64,000 nucleotides of DNA from Temnothorax longispinosus (lineage: Eukaryota; Arthropoda; Insecta; Hymenoptera; Formicidae): positions 1,488,001 to 1,552,000 of the forward strand of contig NC_092363.1 in assembly GCF_030848805.1 (NCBI RefSeq), in the 5' to 3' direction. The position numbers and the translations under genes were made by a program. The notes beneath the pieces were generated by a model. That model saw only the letters and a program-made list of their open reading frames with translations, ran no database searches and had not been told where the DNA came from. Numbering within the stretch: the first letter of the stretch is position 1; every line of letters begins with the position of its first letter. Below, piece after piece: positions 24,901-39,848 of the stretch.

Positions 24901-27900
24901 AACCCGCACGACCACAGTTTTCCCACGGTTGACAACTATTGTAGATTGAGTGTAATTAAAAGATTCTTTCCGCTGCTGAGATTGTAAGTCTTAAAAATGT
25001 TGTTTTACGAAACAGACTTTCCAATATAATTACACTGCTCGCATTCTGTTTCAATTTATAATTACAACTTGAAATAAAGAAGACTTTAAATATGCATAAC
25101 TTATATAATAATTATAACAAGTATTCTAAAAACATTCTAAATATATTAATTATAATTCTTTATAATTAATTATAAATCAATATTCTAAAAATATTTGTAT
25201 TTTTGTAGAAATTATGGCTACATTCTGTGGACTAAAAAATTTATTATCGGGTCATATTGTAAATCATTCTCGCAAATACGACAAATGATCTTATTATAAA
25301 CTAACATTATGTACCAAACCGCACTATTATATATATATGATTGTCTGTTGTTCTCTGACCGTAGTTTATGTGCGGAACTATGAGTCGCGAATATTAGCAA
25401 TAAGCTGAAACAATATTTTCTCGAAGGCCGATAAAGTACCCAGAAGGGGTGGGGAAAAATATTGCACAGGTTGTGGTAAAAACTATGGCTGAGAAGAAAA
25501 ATGCGTGTAGCTAATATCGTGCCAAAATACGAGAGAAGTCAGCTGGCGTTAACGAGAATTTATTACTAATATTATTTTTTGTGTTATGAATTGCTACTGT
25601 ATTTTAAGATCTCAAATTTTCGAATACATTATCGGTAAATTATCGGAGGTTATATAATAAATTCCAATATTATATCTCATACGCGGTATAATTCTCTTTC
25701 AATTAATTGTATTTTAAAAAGTACAATAATTCAAGACGCACTTTTGAAACCACAATTGAGCTAATTTTTATTCGCAAACTCGTAATCTGTTTTGGGTTCC
25801 TTGAAAAAATAAAGACGTCATGATAGCATTGAAAATAAAAACAGACAGGAGAACCGAAAGTTCGATTTTCTTGGCTGAAGAAACACGACGTCTCGTAAGT
25901 ATATGCAAATGACGGAGCGAAGCCAGGGGAAACGTCGTGAGGCATTGGTAACGGAAAGTCGGCGGCTGCTTAGTGGCGGCTTCTACTACTTGTAAACATT
26001 GACACAGCATCCCACATTCCCACAGATGCGCTGCATTTCTGCTCTATATATCATCTATTTCGCTCTAATGATGGTTACATCCCTTTTACGTCTTTTTCCA
26101 TTGCTGCGATTCAGTATTTCAATTATTTTATGATCCATTAATGATTATTATTATTATCCATCGTGCAATTTTCATAATATATGCTAAAATGACATGACTG
26201 AATGATTAGTGAAACCTTAACGTTTTCAGCTGTCTGTTTTATATCGATTTTTTAAATGTTCCTTTCTTTTTATTAATGCCATTTATTTCAAACAAAATTA
26301 CACTCTTAAATATTAAAGGGTGAAATTTAAACCAACCTTGAGTTAAAAAATAACATTTTGTTATTTGTAACGATCATATATGTTGAAATTTATTATTTTA
26401 ACACAGAACAGTATTATTTTAACTCTATTGATTTAGTTAAATTAACATTGTTTTAGTTAAATCCACGACATATTTTGAGCAAGAGTGGCGACCTATATAA
26501 AATGATTAAAAATTACTCAAATTGAGTATAATCTGACACTACGAGTTTAACAGCGTACGTCTATTTTTTCAAGGTACTTTATGATATAAATTTTCTCATT
26601 TCGTTCGTTGTTACTCTCTATCGCGGAGTTTTCCGCGAATAATCGCGAATAGGTCAAATGCCGTGCATGGAAAAAGTACCCAGTCGCGTTTCCGCCGAAA
26701 AGAGAAATCCTTTTTGCTCGCATGGTTTCAAAGAAAACCACCTCTTTTCTTTCATCTTTTTTAAAATAAATGATACGATTCCCGACAAAAGCCGAGTGAC
26801 CGAGGGGTCGTTGAAGGTTCGAGGTTTCGCCCGAGGAGAGATATTTGCGGCCCCCGCGATTTCTAGCTCCGCACGCGTACCTAGCTACAGAACGGTCGTT
26901 TTGTAGATGGCAACAATGAAATACCAGCCGTATTACAGGTATCATAACTTAGGAATGACGTAGGGGATTGCGGTATTCCTCGGAACAACCGAGAATTGGC
27001 TTGAACATACCGCGCATTCCTCCGCTCGTCTCTCCTGACGATTGTCATTCGAATATGTGTACAGTTTGATCTCATTTTTCTCGGGATTATTTACCTCGTA
27101 AATATATTTATCTTCAGAATACTAACGAGCGCTATCTTTATTATTGTAATAACGCAAGGGGCGACCAAGTGAATAATCAAGCGGGACGCGGGGATAATGG
27201 CAATTCGAAAGAAGTAAAGTAGTTTTTCTGAGATACGCGCTGATAAAGGAGCAAGCGAAATTGTCGTTTAACAGCTGTACAGTCGCTTTCGCAACGTAAG
27301 TCTTTGTGGAGATATCTGTCGTCGACTATGACGTTTCTTTGAAGTTGCTAACGTGATCTGCGTCTTTATTTAATCGCGCATGTACATCGTTTCGTCTTGT
27401 GATGACTAGTCTCGTAAATTTACTGCACTTACACGACGCATCATAATTCGAATTTTATTCCAGAAAAAAGGATAGTATCCAATTCTTAATGTTTTTTAGC
27501 GATACATGTTAAAAAGTTAAAAGTAAATTAAATACCCATATTGTTAGTTTATAACCAAGCACATGTATTTTTATGAGAATTTATTAATTAGTATAATCTT
27601 TAAACGTTTGTCTTATAAATATGAAAACAATATTATAATTTTTCGTCAATATCATTTGATAATGATGCCACGCGCGCGTCATTACTACTTAATTTTCATT
27701 AACTTCCACAAAGGCTTTCAGCCGGACGAATCGAGAAAACGTTTTTATGTCAGTTATTAGAGACGTTCTAATTATGTCAGCTTTATGATGCGTTCGTTAC
27801 GGCGATATCCGCTTTCTCAATGTAATAGCACTGCGTAATGCTATTACGTAACTGCCGCGTCTCATGTACGGGGCGCGCATTCGCATTATCGTTTTTTATT

Positions 27901-28189
27901 TTCCGCCCTCCGCACAATCGTCGTGCCATCCGTCCTGTCGCTCTTGTCGGGAGACAGCGGCGCAAATGAATAACATCACGAAAACGTCGCGACGTCTATT
28001 CGGTGCACGTTGATCCGCCTTCGAACTTGGAAACCGTCGTTTCTGCCAAGAGACGAAGGAGAGCGACGTCGCTCTTCCTACATCACCACATTTCAATTAT
28101 CAATCTACCTCCGGTTTTCCGCGCACGGTCGCGTCACCCAGGCCTGTGGATTCGCGATACATGGAATTTGCCTAAGTCTAGCAGATACG

Positions 28190-28220
<31 letters not shown>

Positions 28221-31200
28221 GCTAGATAAATATGATGCCGCGATCCGGGCCCATCGTGGCGACGTCAGCGAAATGCAATTTAAATCCCGAGCTTCTTTTC
28301 GTTTGGACGCCTTTCGCATCTCCCGACTATCCCATGCCCCCCCGTTTTCCGCGACTTTCTTCCTCTACCGGCTTTCCAATCTCCGTAAATTGAGATTTTG
28401 CGTTACCATCGCCGAGCGTGCATTTATACGTTACCGCGAATGAGATGCACAGACATCGCGCGATGTGCGAATTTGCAAATATCCCAACGTTGCCGCTACG
28501 ATCGCCTGTTCGCTCTATACGCATATCGATTGGGTTATTACTGCGAAGCCACTTTGCCGATGTATATTTACGTATCGACTCGCTATCGCGTTTCGTAATA
28601 CTCGAGGGCAATGAAGGCTCCGTGAGAGAAATGCGTGGAAATCTTAGCTTCCGCGAAGATCGAGATCTTTATTTTTTTTGTTTTAATTTTTTTAAGACAA
28701 TTTTAATAAAATATAGGACATTTAGGTTTTTATTTTTTAAACTTGAGTGTTATTTTTTTTATAGAAAGTAATTATCGAATTAAATATTTTACAAGCCGAA
28801 AAGACAAAAAACTTATAACGACACTTTTTTCACTGTGTTTTCTTCCTGTGACTTTGATCATTTTGCAAAGTCTTAAATGTTATATGTATTTTTTTTTTAA
28901 ATTTTACAAATATACATATCCAGCACATACAAGCAAAAACCAGAAAAGAAAAGTACAATCACTGTCACGTCAAGCAATAACGAGATAACTTGGAAGAGAA
29001 TAGAGCATTTTGCGGCGGAGATACATTCGTGTAAAGGGGCAAATGTATTGGGAAAGTAAAAGCACGGTGGCGCACAAAGGACGGGAGGCAACGAGGAGAT
29101 ACGTGCCGCGGAATAATGGCGCTACTTTCGACGGTGATTCAAATCCGTCAATCACAGACGACCTAGTTGACAGATGCAACGAGATTACACGCCGCGTTTT
29201 TGCGAGCCAAATTGTCGATTTTTCGTAAAACTCAATTCTCCCTTTTGTCGGATGCCCTTTTCACCCGCTTTTCATACTTCCTTCGTCGTGAGGAACTCTT
29301 TTGCCAAGTCAGGGAAAAAATTCATCATAGCGGAACGACCCGGGAATTCTTATTAGTGGGGGTTGAGAACGTACGTGGGCACCCTCATGCGATGGCAAAA
29401 AAAAAACGAAAAATTCGCTCATCAGAATATAGCGTCATGCCGTTAATCGAAAACTGTCCTTTATATAATGGTTTTGCGAACTAACGGAACGTCAGGATCA
29501 TCTGTTAATGTCTATGAAAAAAAAAATCGATACTGTTTCCGTATCAAAATCTTTAAAAGATTCTATGCTGTTACAGCGAATATACAAGTATATATAAATT
29601 TACTTTTCAATTTATTTTTAAATTTTAAGTCAGTTTTTAGTCTAGATACGTAAATTTATTTATTTCTAGAGTAAATATTGTGTGCTTAATAGTGTATAAT
29701 CTATAGAGAACAGTCGCAAAAAATCGGAAAGTAAATTCCATTATCTCATGGAAAACAGTTCAACCATGGTTTCTAGCATCACTTTCAATTGACGCCATCT
29801 ACTCTTTCAATTTCTCTTTCTGGGTACGCATTGCATATATGACTATCGAATCACGAACTTGCTCGCGGATATAAACGGCATTATAACCATCGCTATAATT
29901 AAAGCCGTCACAAAAGTGTCGTTGGTCACGCGATGTTAAAATGCGTTAGATGAAATTATATGTGAGGTGGTTAATTATCGGACAAACAGTAATTGGCAGC
30001 AATCGCACATTTCCATCAGAACGTTCTCGATCATAACTGTATGCGCCGTTACGTAATTTGCAATCACGTATATTTCCAACACGATGAAACTGTTGGAATA
30101 GATATAGGTTGGAAGGAAATAATTCTATATTCATAGAATTCATAGAATTATAGATGCGTATGTCCAAAATGTAATAATTCTATCAATCGATAAGATACGC
30201 AAATTGTGCACGCACTTTTAGCATTTTCAATCGGATTTTGTACGAAACATTAACTTTCTGGACAAACCTTCTCTAATGGATCACTTCTTTTCCAATGAAA
30301 CGATCCATCATTCGAAATCTCTCTGTCAGCTTTTTTTCCTTTTATGGAAGTTCGAAAATCTCTTATTTCCATGGACAAAATATTCCATGGAAATAATAAT
30401 AGCTCGAGAATTACCGTCTTAGTTATCCTTTAGCTTATTTCCGTAAATAATAATCAACATCTTACGCTTTTTTAATGAAAATTGGAAGAAGAATTGGTGA
30501 ATTTCGAAAACATTAACGCCATTATGTACATCTCTTTTCTTTAGCATCATCATGTACATTCCTCACATCAAGAATAGGTCATAACGATTTATCTATAAAA
30601 TTTTGTCGACTCTTAAATCGTCGTAGCGTGAATAATATTGAGCAATAATCGTCTCTATGGCATTTTTCAAATATCTTTAAAATTTTCTCCGCGATAAAAG
30701 AACGCCGCAAACAATCATTTTTTACGAACTTACGCATTGCGGAAAATCGACCGTCTCCGTGGACTTGTATACGATACGAATGGGATACGTACCCATCAAA
30801 AGAGCGACGATAACAACGAATTGAAGTGCTGACTGTTGGGTTTTTCTCAGTGAACAAGAAGAAATTCTTTGCGGTTTTGACGCTCGTAAAAGTGCTCGAG
30901 AAGAAGTGTTAGGTTTGGACACGAAGCGTGCGATGAAGAAAAGAGGATGGCAAAGTCGTGATCGAATATGTTTGAAGATGAAAACGTGGGCATGAAAGTG
31001 TTAAAACGATCTAAAAGCTATTGCTCCTATATTGGAAAGCATCCGTTCAAGTGATTTCATAAATGGAGCGACGCTGCATCGATCGAGAACAGAGTTTATC
31101 CTATTCTTAAAGATTTACAGTGTTAGCCCTTTCAGTCCATTCAGCAGCCGTGTTAAGCAGAGCGTAACGTAGAACAGCAGAATTTAACCTGATTTTTATT

Positions 31201-33143
31201 TCGAAATCTATCAAGGCCATAATACCACGCGCCGAACGTAATGGGTATATAACGCATTAAAGAGAGAAATATATGCATTAATACTGCGGTTTGGGCAGCA
31301 ATGTGGGATCAGGGAAGGCTTCGATATGCTGCCTCTCGCAATGCCAGTGGGTGAGCCGCTTCGATTAGAATGTAATCGAGTGAGAGGCTATCACACGCAG
31401 GACTGCCCAGTTCCGATGTCCTGATCTCATCATCTCGTCACTCCATCTTATTGGCTTCATATGCGCGAACGTTCGAATGTTCGAATATGGTCGATATCTT
31501 CTGGACTCGAAGCTTCAACTGTAGGATCGTCTACATTTTATTATTTCTCAATGATCTCGCTTATCGGTTTTACAAGTTTCACAAAGGAAGTTACACGGTG
31601 CACAGAATATCACTACGATAATAACAATCCGTCCAACATTACCGGAACTACGCGATAAATAACAATGAGAGCCGATGATAAAGCTAGCAAAATCTGGAGC
31701 GTAACTACTTATTGCGCTTTCGTGCCGCATAGAGAATATTTCGTGGGAGCAAAGTAGAAATTTCGAAGATTTTATGGGCTTTAATGGTTATTCTTCATCG
31801 AACTGAGAATTGTGAAATTTTCATGTCAGGTCCCGAGAACACGGAGTCATTGCGACATTTACGTGAAACTACCGCTAATTAAACAGAATTCTGGAGTATC
31901 TTGAAATACACGAACCACAGCGTATTTGCACACAAAATAATATGCAGTGAGGTGCTCCGTAGTTGTACATATATTCTAGAATATCACGTGATATGCATGA
32001 CTTGCCATGTAACGCGTAATACGTTAGAAAATAAATTCTGTGACGCACGTGTATTCTGGTAAATACAGAATTCAGTAAATACAGAAAAATAAATTTCTTC
32101 TATGATGCGTAATTAAAAAGGCTTGAAAAATCCTATATAAAAAATTATATAAGATTAAAGTAATTAATTTGTTAAACAGTGAGTGAAACGTTAAAGACGC
32201 ATCTGACTTTGCGCAAGATAATTTCCAACAATTTTTTAAATATTATTTCAATATATAATAGTGAATAAGTACTAAATTAATTATAATAATGTAACAATAT
32301 TTTACCATTTTTCGCAAAGGAGTATTTATTCGAAAATACTATCACTGATTAATTTTTAAAAAACACTTGTCAAACTTCAAAACGTACATAATACCGTTTA
32401 GCATCAAGTTGCTTGATTGCTTTCTCACAAAGAGTTGCATGAGAATTTACGATCAGTTCAAATAGTTGCCTCTTTGCCACTTACCAAAAAAGCTCCATCA
32501 CTCTAAAGCTACGATTTTTCACGCTAGAAACGGGGCTAGAAACGGGGGCGTGAAAGATGAGAGAGGAGAGGCCGAGAGTTATTTCGATGAGAAAGCTCGC
32601 ACGGAGCGTACTCCGGAGAAAAGCGTGAATAGCAGAGCCGTAAAAACCCGTACGGGATTTCGTAGCCTGCACGAGGAAAAAACGTAAAACCTTCTGCGAG
32701 GCGTAAAGATGCATTAAAAACTTATTCCCCTGATGCATTGTATACAATTTTAATACAAGGTTAATACCACGAGCGAGACTTCGCACCGATCTTGCAACTT
32801 ACTGTGGCAGCTTTATCTCTTATTTAGGAATGTATTCGCCATCCGACCTCGCAAAACGATGAGATACTGTAAGACGCAATCGCGAATACTAAAAAAAAAA
32901 CCGATGTCGCTCTATGCTGCTTTGCATTCGTACAGCGTTTGAAGCGCATTGCAACTATTGAGAAAAAAAGTGAAAGATGTCCGGTATAATCTGACAATTC
33001 TGTGAGTAAAGAGATGTAATATTGAAAATTAAATGGCTTGTGGAAAGAAAACATTGAAAAGGGAAAACATATTAGCGTTTTATATACACAAATAGGGTAT
33101 TAAATGCATTTAATCAAAGTCTCTCTTTCTCTCTCTTTCTTTT

Positions 33144-33206
<63 letters not shown>

Positions 33207-36200
33207 AATCTCGATTAAAGATTATTTTTGTAAACGCGTCTTGTAGTATAACGATCAGTCACTTTAAACGTATATTGTGTTACTTGACAAATATAATTAT
33301 GTCAATTTATGTCACATAATTTTGAAAAGTTATATTATCATTTCTGAGAGATGCTATAATTAACACCTGTATGTCTACCGCAGCAAAAGTTCCATTTAAC
33401 GTAGATAACTTTAATAATATATAAGTCTTGAGGATGTAGCAAATTTTCATATTTATGTCACATTTAAAGTTTTCACAATGCATTTTTACCGGCCCGACAC
33501 ATGAAAAAACTTTGCAAGTGCGAAGTCCCGCACAGTTGTTTCTGACGAGAAACGTTATCATTAAATAAACGAAACATTCTCTCGTATAGTACTTATTCAG
33601 AGAGCTTCTCGGAAATAGCACTCAGTCGGTTAAGAATACTTTAATTTACATAAGTAAAAGCTTCGCTTAGTGTCGCTTTTGCCGAAGGAAACGACAGTGG
33701 CAAATGCTGGAAACGTAATTTTGTTATGTCGCTATAGTGTGTGTCAAAGAGAAATCGAGACGAGACGGTGTAGCACGACTATAAGTAAATGTTACATGCA
33801 AAATCTCTTTTAGCATATAAAATCAATTTTAGAAACGAGCACGAGATAATGTCGCTACTTTAATATTAACATAAAATGTTAACGACATCGAAATCTAAAT
33901 ATTTGGGTTGTTTGGATTCGAATCGGTTGATGACGCAAATGTTGTATCGATCTATGTTCGAGAGCCATAGTTAATTAGAAGCACGATTCGGTAACCGAAT
34001 TGCAGGCGATTTCCTATCGAATGACAGCCGGGAAGTTTACAAACTAATATATATAGGGTATCTTGAGAGCAGACACGGATTGATTGAGTTCTTCGGAAAC
34101 TTGGTCGCGTGATATATTCTAAACTAAGGCAATGGACATCTTGTCACATCTACATCTATATAGTTTGTGCTGAATTTCATATATATGCATGTATATATGT
34201 AAAGTCAGTACCACTGTTCGTATCTGCTTTCTCCGTATTGTGAAACGGTAGTTTTATAATCGTTGTCGCTTAATCATTATATCTAGATCCGTATAAAAGC
34301 GAGTATAAAAATATGCAATTTACGAACCTAATGGTTCGTACCTCGATATAAAAGACTTTTACAGAAGATTGCTTTTTATATCGCGCGCGAAACCAGTGTT
34401 TTGGAGAGTCGACAACTAAATTGTAATTGACCTACATCCGTTTTTATTGCATATTGTTCTCGAGCTTTATATTTTTCTAGTAATAAATACTTATCTTTAT
34501 ATACGCGTATTCTTGATCAAATATCTACAATCAATTTTATTTTCTACCAAGCAGGATATAATATTTTTTCTGAGCTGCATTGTTGAAAAACAATCTTCTT
34601 CATTATGTATCCAATAGCGATGTTATAGTAATAAATAAAAACGTATATATATGTATAGAAATAAATTGTTAAGGAAATTAATCACTATATAAGAAAAATA
34701 TAATAACTGCGAAATAAATGATCAATAGTTACTGTATTGTAACATTAAGACATTTGCCATTGAGTCGATCAACGTCAGTAATACATTGATATATATTTCG
34801 TTACCACCACATCCGCTTAAAATGACTGAATCGATTGCGATCAAGCTTTGGACTTACGTCGACGTCTCCATCGGGGGCTTCTCAGAATAAACTCACTTTT
34901 CCCTATAATCCCAGAGATACGGCTGATATACACGGAGGGTGAAACCATAAGCCTCACTCGGTTTCTCATCCCGTAGCAGAAAATTTTGTTGCGGTTTCCT
35001 CCTACTGCGTCTTCTCGTCGCCAGAGATCTCTATAGATCTCCGTTTGCTCCCCAGTCAATCTCAGGACGGATGGAAATTTCGTAGGAAATCTCCTTGCCT
35101 GGCTGTGTACAGCCTTTCTACGCAAGCGTCGATACTCGATACCTAGCACGTTCAAATTTAACAGGGATTTATGGAGATAGACCCAAATAAGATTGAACAC
35201 TGTTCACGATTCCGAGCACGTTGACGAATGGTCTGTGCGCGCGATGGGGCGTCTTCGGCTTCTCACCTGACGCCACCCTTCCGTTTTTGGATTGAAATGT
35301 ATCTTCACGAACGGGCGAGCGCGAAGCGCCGCAAATAAAACAACGATCCCGCGAGGCAGTCATCCCCAGAGATGTCCGCCGACATCTTCATGATGCATTT
35401 TAAACTTCTTGTGCGACAAGTTTCGGTCCCAAATGACCTTACGAGCAAAGTCGTGTTCTTGGTGAATGAGAGAACTATACCCAAGTTCTAACGGGTCAAG
35501 CTTGATATATCGGCCTGATAATAGAGTAGCTTGTACTGCATAGTAATACCGAAGTTCCCTTAAATACAGATATTATCTACTATATCTTATAATTAATTAT
35601 CATAATTACCTATAATTTTACTCATATATATTAAAAATATAGTTATTTTATATTGAGATGATTTCGTCATTTATAATAAATTATAGATAATAAAAAACCT
35701 ATTCGTGTTACAATACGCGATTTCCACGCCCGTGTTCCTGTATGATATACTTACAAAATTAACGAACCAGCCGTGTAGTACGATATAATGTTAATCTATA
35801 TTTTCAGATATTACACTATAATAAACGTAATATGCCTCTTTTATAAACTCCCGTCATACATAAGTGTGTAAACAGAGTATTACACGGTAGTAACACCATA
35901 ATAATATAGTTCTACATGGACGATTTGTAAAACGGGATCGAGTTTCTCATTATTTACGTGTATTTTTGAAATATTCGTTTGTTACATTTTGAATTTCTAT
36001 CATTTTCTTCATTTTCTGGCTTATAATTTTTCAAAAAAGTCTAAAATTTAAGCTTGTTGAAATTACTTTTTGTAATTTAGAAGGCTTATTAATTCTTAAG
36101 TGCTCGCAAGATTTTTGGTCACTGCTTCATAATTAATGCAGTAATTATAGATGGAGTGAATTGGATAAGTCTGGGTGCCGAGTACAATCTCGTTATTAAA

Positions 36201-39200
36201 TCATTGCATAACATGCCGTTACGTTCGTGAAATGTCGACGAAAATTCGACCGCAAAGTTGAGTAACGCTGTTGTGCGGAAATTCTTTTCCGTCGACAGCG
36301 AGTTACTTGGACAGTAATTTGACATACTGCAGTTTTACGAAATTACGGTTGTACGGGACTCTAGACTCTAGACTCTAGCAGGTTGCGCCCGAAATATTTC
36401 ACCAAAATGGACATGTGCCATTATACAAATGATTTTATGTTACTTTGAATCTATGACAAGAAAAGAAGGGATGCTTAAACTTAAACTTTACAGGGCCTTT
36501 CTGGACATTTGAAAATTGATAAACAAAATTCTGTTAAACGTTCTTTTCATTATACGAATAGTTTCCGTAATTTTTTGCTCTCTCTGAAAATAGCGCATCG
36601 CTTGAGAGAACTCGTGTACTACGAATGCCCCGCGGAATGTGTAGAATGTGGTAAAATTGGTACGCTGCAAATACCATTTTCCCAATCGTTAAACGGCGCG
36701 TCGATTGTAGCAACGGTAAGTATAACTGCCGTTCTCTCGGATGTTTGTAATTGCAACCTTTCTTTTTTCGCATTGTTTCCGCGCTCGCGGCAGCGAATCT
36801 GGGAAAATCAAGCGAGTGTTTTTCCAACGGAAGCGCTCATGTTCGAAGGAAATGATTTTTTCGAAAAAATAGTAGCAAGAAGTCTTGACCTTAATTTTCC
36901 GAGGTAATAAACGATTCGCGGCTGGTTCGGATGATGAATTGTTATTCCCACAGACATGCGTCAAAGCGGTTGTGACGCATTGAATTAAGCAGGCGTCATT
37001 GGGAAACATAAAGTTCGCGGTTACCGAAACGAGATAAATCAAGACGATTAATTAAGTCCGTTGACAATGGACTGATAGGATATAGATATGAGTTAAAGTA
37101 TTTGCTACGACTATACCAGGGGCTGTCGGCGAGATGAGTAATTATCGTTGTTGTTGTCGCGGCTCAATCGAACATGCAGATATGCTTGCGCGAGGAAATA
37201 AAAAGGGAAATAAAGGGCCTGAGTGAAATGGCGGCGGATCTCTTTGTGCAACTGCGCGTAACGATCGGCAGAGCGTTGTTGCGAGGAAAATCGCGAAAGT
37301 GTATCGGGGGTCGAGCGGAAAATTGAAATCGCGCAAGACGGGGCGTTTCGCGCAAAAAAGTAAATACTCGCGATGCTATTGAAGACAGAGAAAAGTGTTA
37401 GGAAAGCAAGTCTATATAAAAGAAAACGTACATGTGATCGCGTCTCTTATCGTTTAAAAAAGTAATTGTAATTATCGGCCAGTAATCGAAGAACATTAAG
37501 ATCAGGATTTCTAACGTATTTAATAAATTCTGTTGTCGGATGTTTATTGCGCGCGTCAGCTCTTAATTTAAAACAAACTTTATACAGATATAAATTATAC
37601 CGTTTATCGCTTCGCCCAATGCGCTGTAAGAAAGGGAATGGCAAAAAAAAGTAGAGATCGTTTCCGCACCGGAATTTCCACTTCGTTTCGTTCGCGAGTT
37701 GACGAGCCCCATTTCTCTCTTCCTAGTCTCTGATTGGCAATAAAGTACGAGCATGATCAAAGCGCGCGTCAAGACGTTTGCTGGCGAATGCGAAGTAAAT
37801 GAAAACCATTGTCCGTCTTTCGGATGAAAACTGAAGCTTTACATTTTCAATAAGTCGATCGTAATAAATCCTAAGTCGAACTGCGATCGGATTGTGTCCG
37901 TTCTTGTTTTCAATTTCGGAAACTCGTAATCTTACTACAGGAATCCATCCTGATCTTATACGAAGCTATATTGATGTGCATGATTTTACTGAAATGCGAA
38001 TTTATAATGCCGATAAATGTTTCTACATTTATCGTAAAAGATGAAAGCGGTAACTCATTGTGTAACGAGCTTTGAAATTTCATTAAATATATAAAATATA
38101 GAATATATTAAATTGTTCTCTCTCACTTTTATGAGGCTACTAAAATAACATATGGTAAAATTTTGATCGTTAATTATATTTTAATAATCTTTACTTTTTG
38201 CAATATATGCAATATATGCAATGTATGAAAACATGACACCAAACATCGTTGTACATTTGTTTTCAAAAGCGGGAAAGCAAAAATATTTCAAGTTGTAATA
38301 ATGATATTGTCTTTTATCAAACATATGTAGAAATGTTATATTATGATCTTGTATTGAATCATACAAAAAGCATTATAAAATTTTATTCATATTTTATTAT
38401 ATTTTTAATATAAACGAATCTTTAATATTATTTAATAATTTTAATTATATTTAAAAATACGCTACCAGTATTATTTGATATATGAGTTTATTTATACTAA
38501 ATTTATACAATAATTATGTAATGCTCTTACATATATATCATAACAGGATGTTTTATATCAAGTTTTTTATATAGATGTGGATTTTTACGATATAGTGCGT
38601 ACGAAAAGCGCAATGATTGGATTTTAAAATCGATTTGTAATATTTTTTTTACTGTTGTGAGCATTTCGATAAATATTTCTTGTACCGTGACGTAGTGAAA
38701 TAGAATATCGAAAATTTTAAGTATAAAAAACCAATATCAGGCATAGGCAAATATAAGCATATCTCCGGTACATAAGTTTCAAAATAAGAGATATTAATTT
38801 TTATATCGTCGCAAGTCAGAGACGTTGTTTTATCGCAGGGACATCTAATTTAAAAAATGTTTCACTCAGCTTTAGAAAGGCTTTAACAAAATCTATAGAA
38901 GATATTTGTTGACAGAAGATTGCTTTTGGATTTGTCTAAGAATATGAAAGAATTGGCAAGGGGATAACTCATATAGCCAGATAATGTATTTCTGACAAAT
39001 TGCGATTTATGTATCTTTCAAGATTTAGTATTCAGCATCTCAAGAACGCGTAAGCGCCTTATAAATAAAATACCTGTTTATATTCTTGGCTCTTTGTATA
39101 TTTTGTAATATAAAACGTTATAAAAACTGTTTTGGTATGCTTCTCATGTGCAAATGAAATCGATAGCGCAAACGAGGCATATTCTCTCATAATTGAAATC

Positions 39201-39797
39201 CCCGTTAAATACTGTAAAGGCTTCTGTCTCGCACTTTTCCGGGCCAGTGCCTTGGTAGTGCGGCCCAAACGAAAATTTCCAAATTATCCACAGTGACGTC
39301 AGAGTGAGTCGCGTTATCGTTCATCCGATTCGCCGGGATCGTGCAATCGGTGTCACGAGCCTCGGTGGCAAAGCCCCGGGTGCCCTCTCCGTGGAATAAT
39401 TTTCCGGTGCGATGGATCGACGCAAGTCGCGAAGTGTTGTTGAAGGGAAGGGCAAGTAGATCAGAGTAAGCGAAGAAGAGGGCGAGGATACGAAAGACCC
39501 CTGGCATCAGAATGCATCTCGGTCGCGTATTGAAGCAGGGAGCCGGCCTCCTTTCTGGATGGATCGTTTCTCCCTTTACATCGTTGGGTATAACGTCACG
39601 GAAGCGTGACGTGGAACTAAATCCTCATCAGCATATTGACATCGGCTTAACCCTCGGCTGTATACGTATATGATCGATACGTTTGATCGTTCGTTGTAGG
39701 AGATCAAGATATTATAGACTTTTAGTCTATGTATTTGCAGTGCAAATAAGTCTCACTCGCTGAACAGAAAGAAATCATTTTTCTGAGTATCTTTTCG

Positions 39798-39848
<51 letters not shown>

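Larger units (their letters stand above)
20101..27850 (-). other. Intron segment, mainly AT-rich
   Basis: No coding gene recognised. Holds a TA microsatellite (21944-21980), short (TA) runs near 23976, a piggyBac-type MITE (24144-24271) and moderately GC-richer stretches around 22260-22520 and 26600-27050 with chance open frames. Confidence 0.65.

Noticed and set aside
26547..26945. 132-codon minus-strand frame
   Set aside because: No recognisable domain, and an opposite-strand frame of similar standing overlaps it.
28003..28443. 146-codon plus-strand frame with a poly-Val run
   Set aside because: The Val run is the CGT/GTC microsatellite; the rest is a CpG-rich block open on several frames.
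36509..37042. Long open frames on both strands
   Set aside because: Overlapping frames on opposite strands in a GC-richer patch; neither has motifs or splice support.
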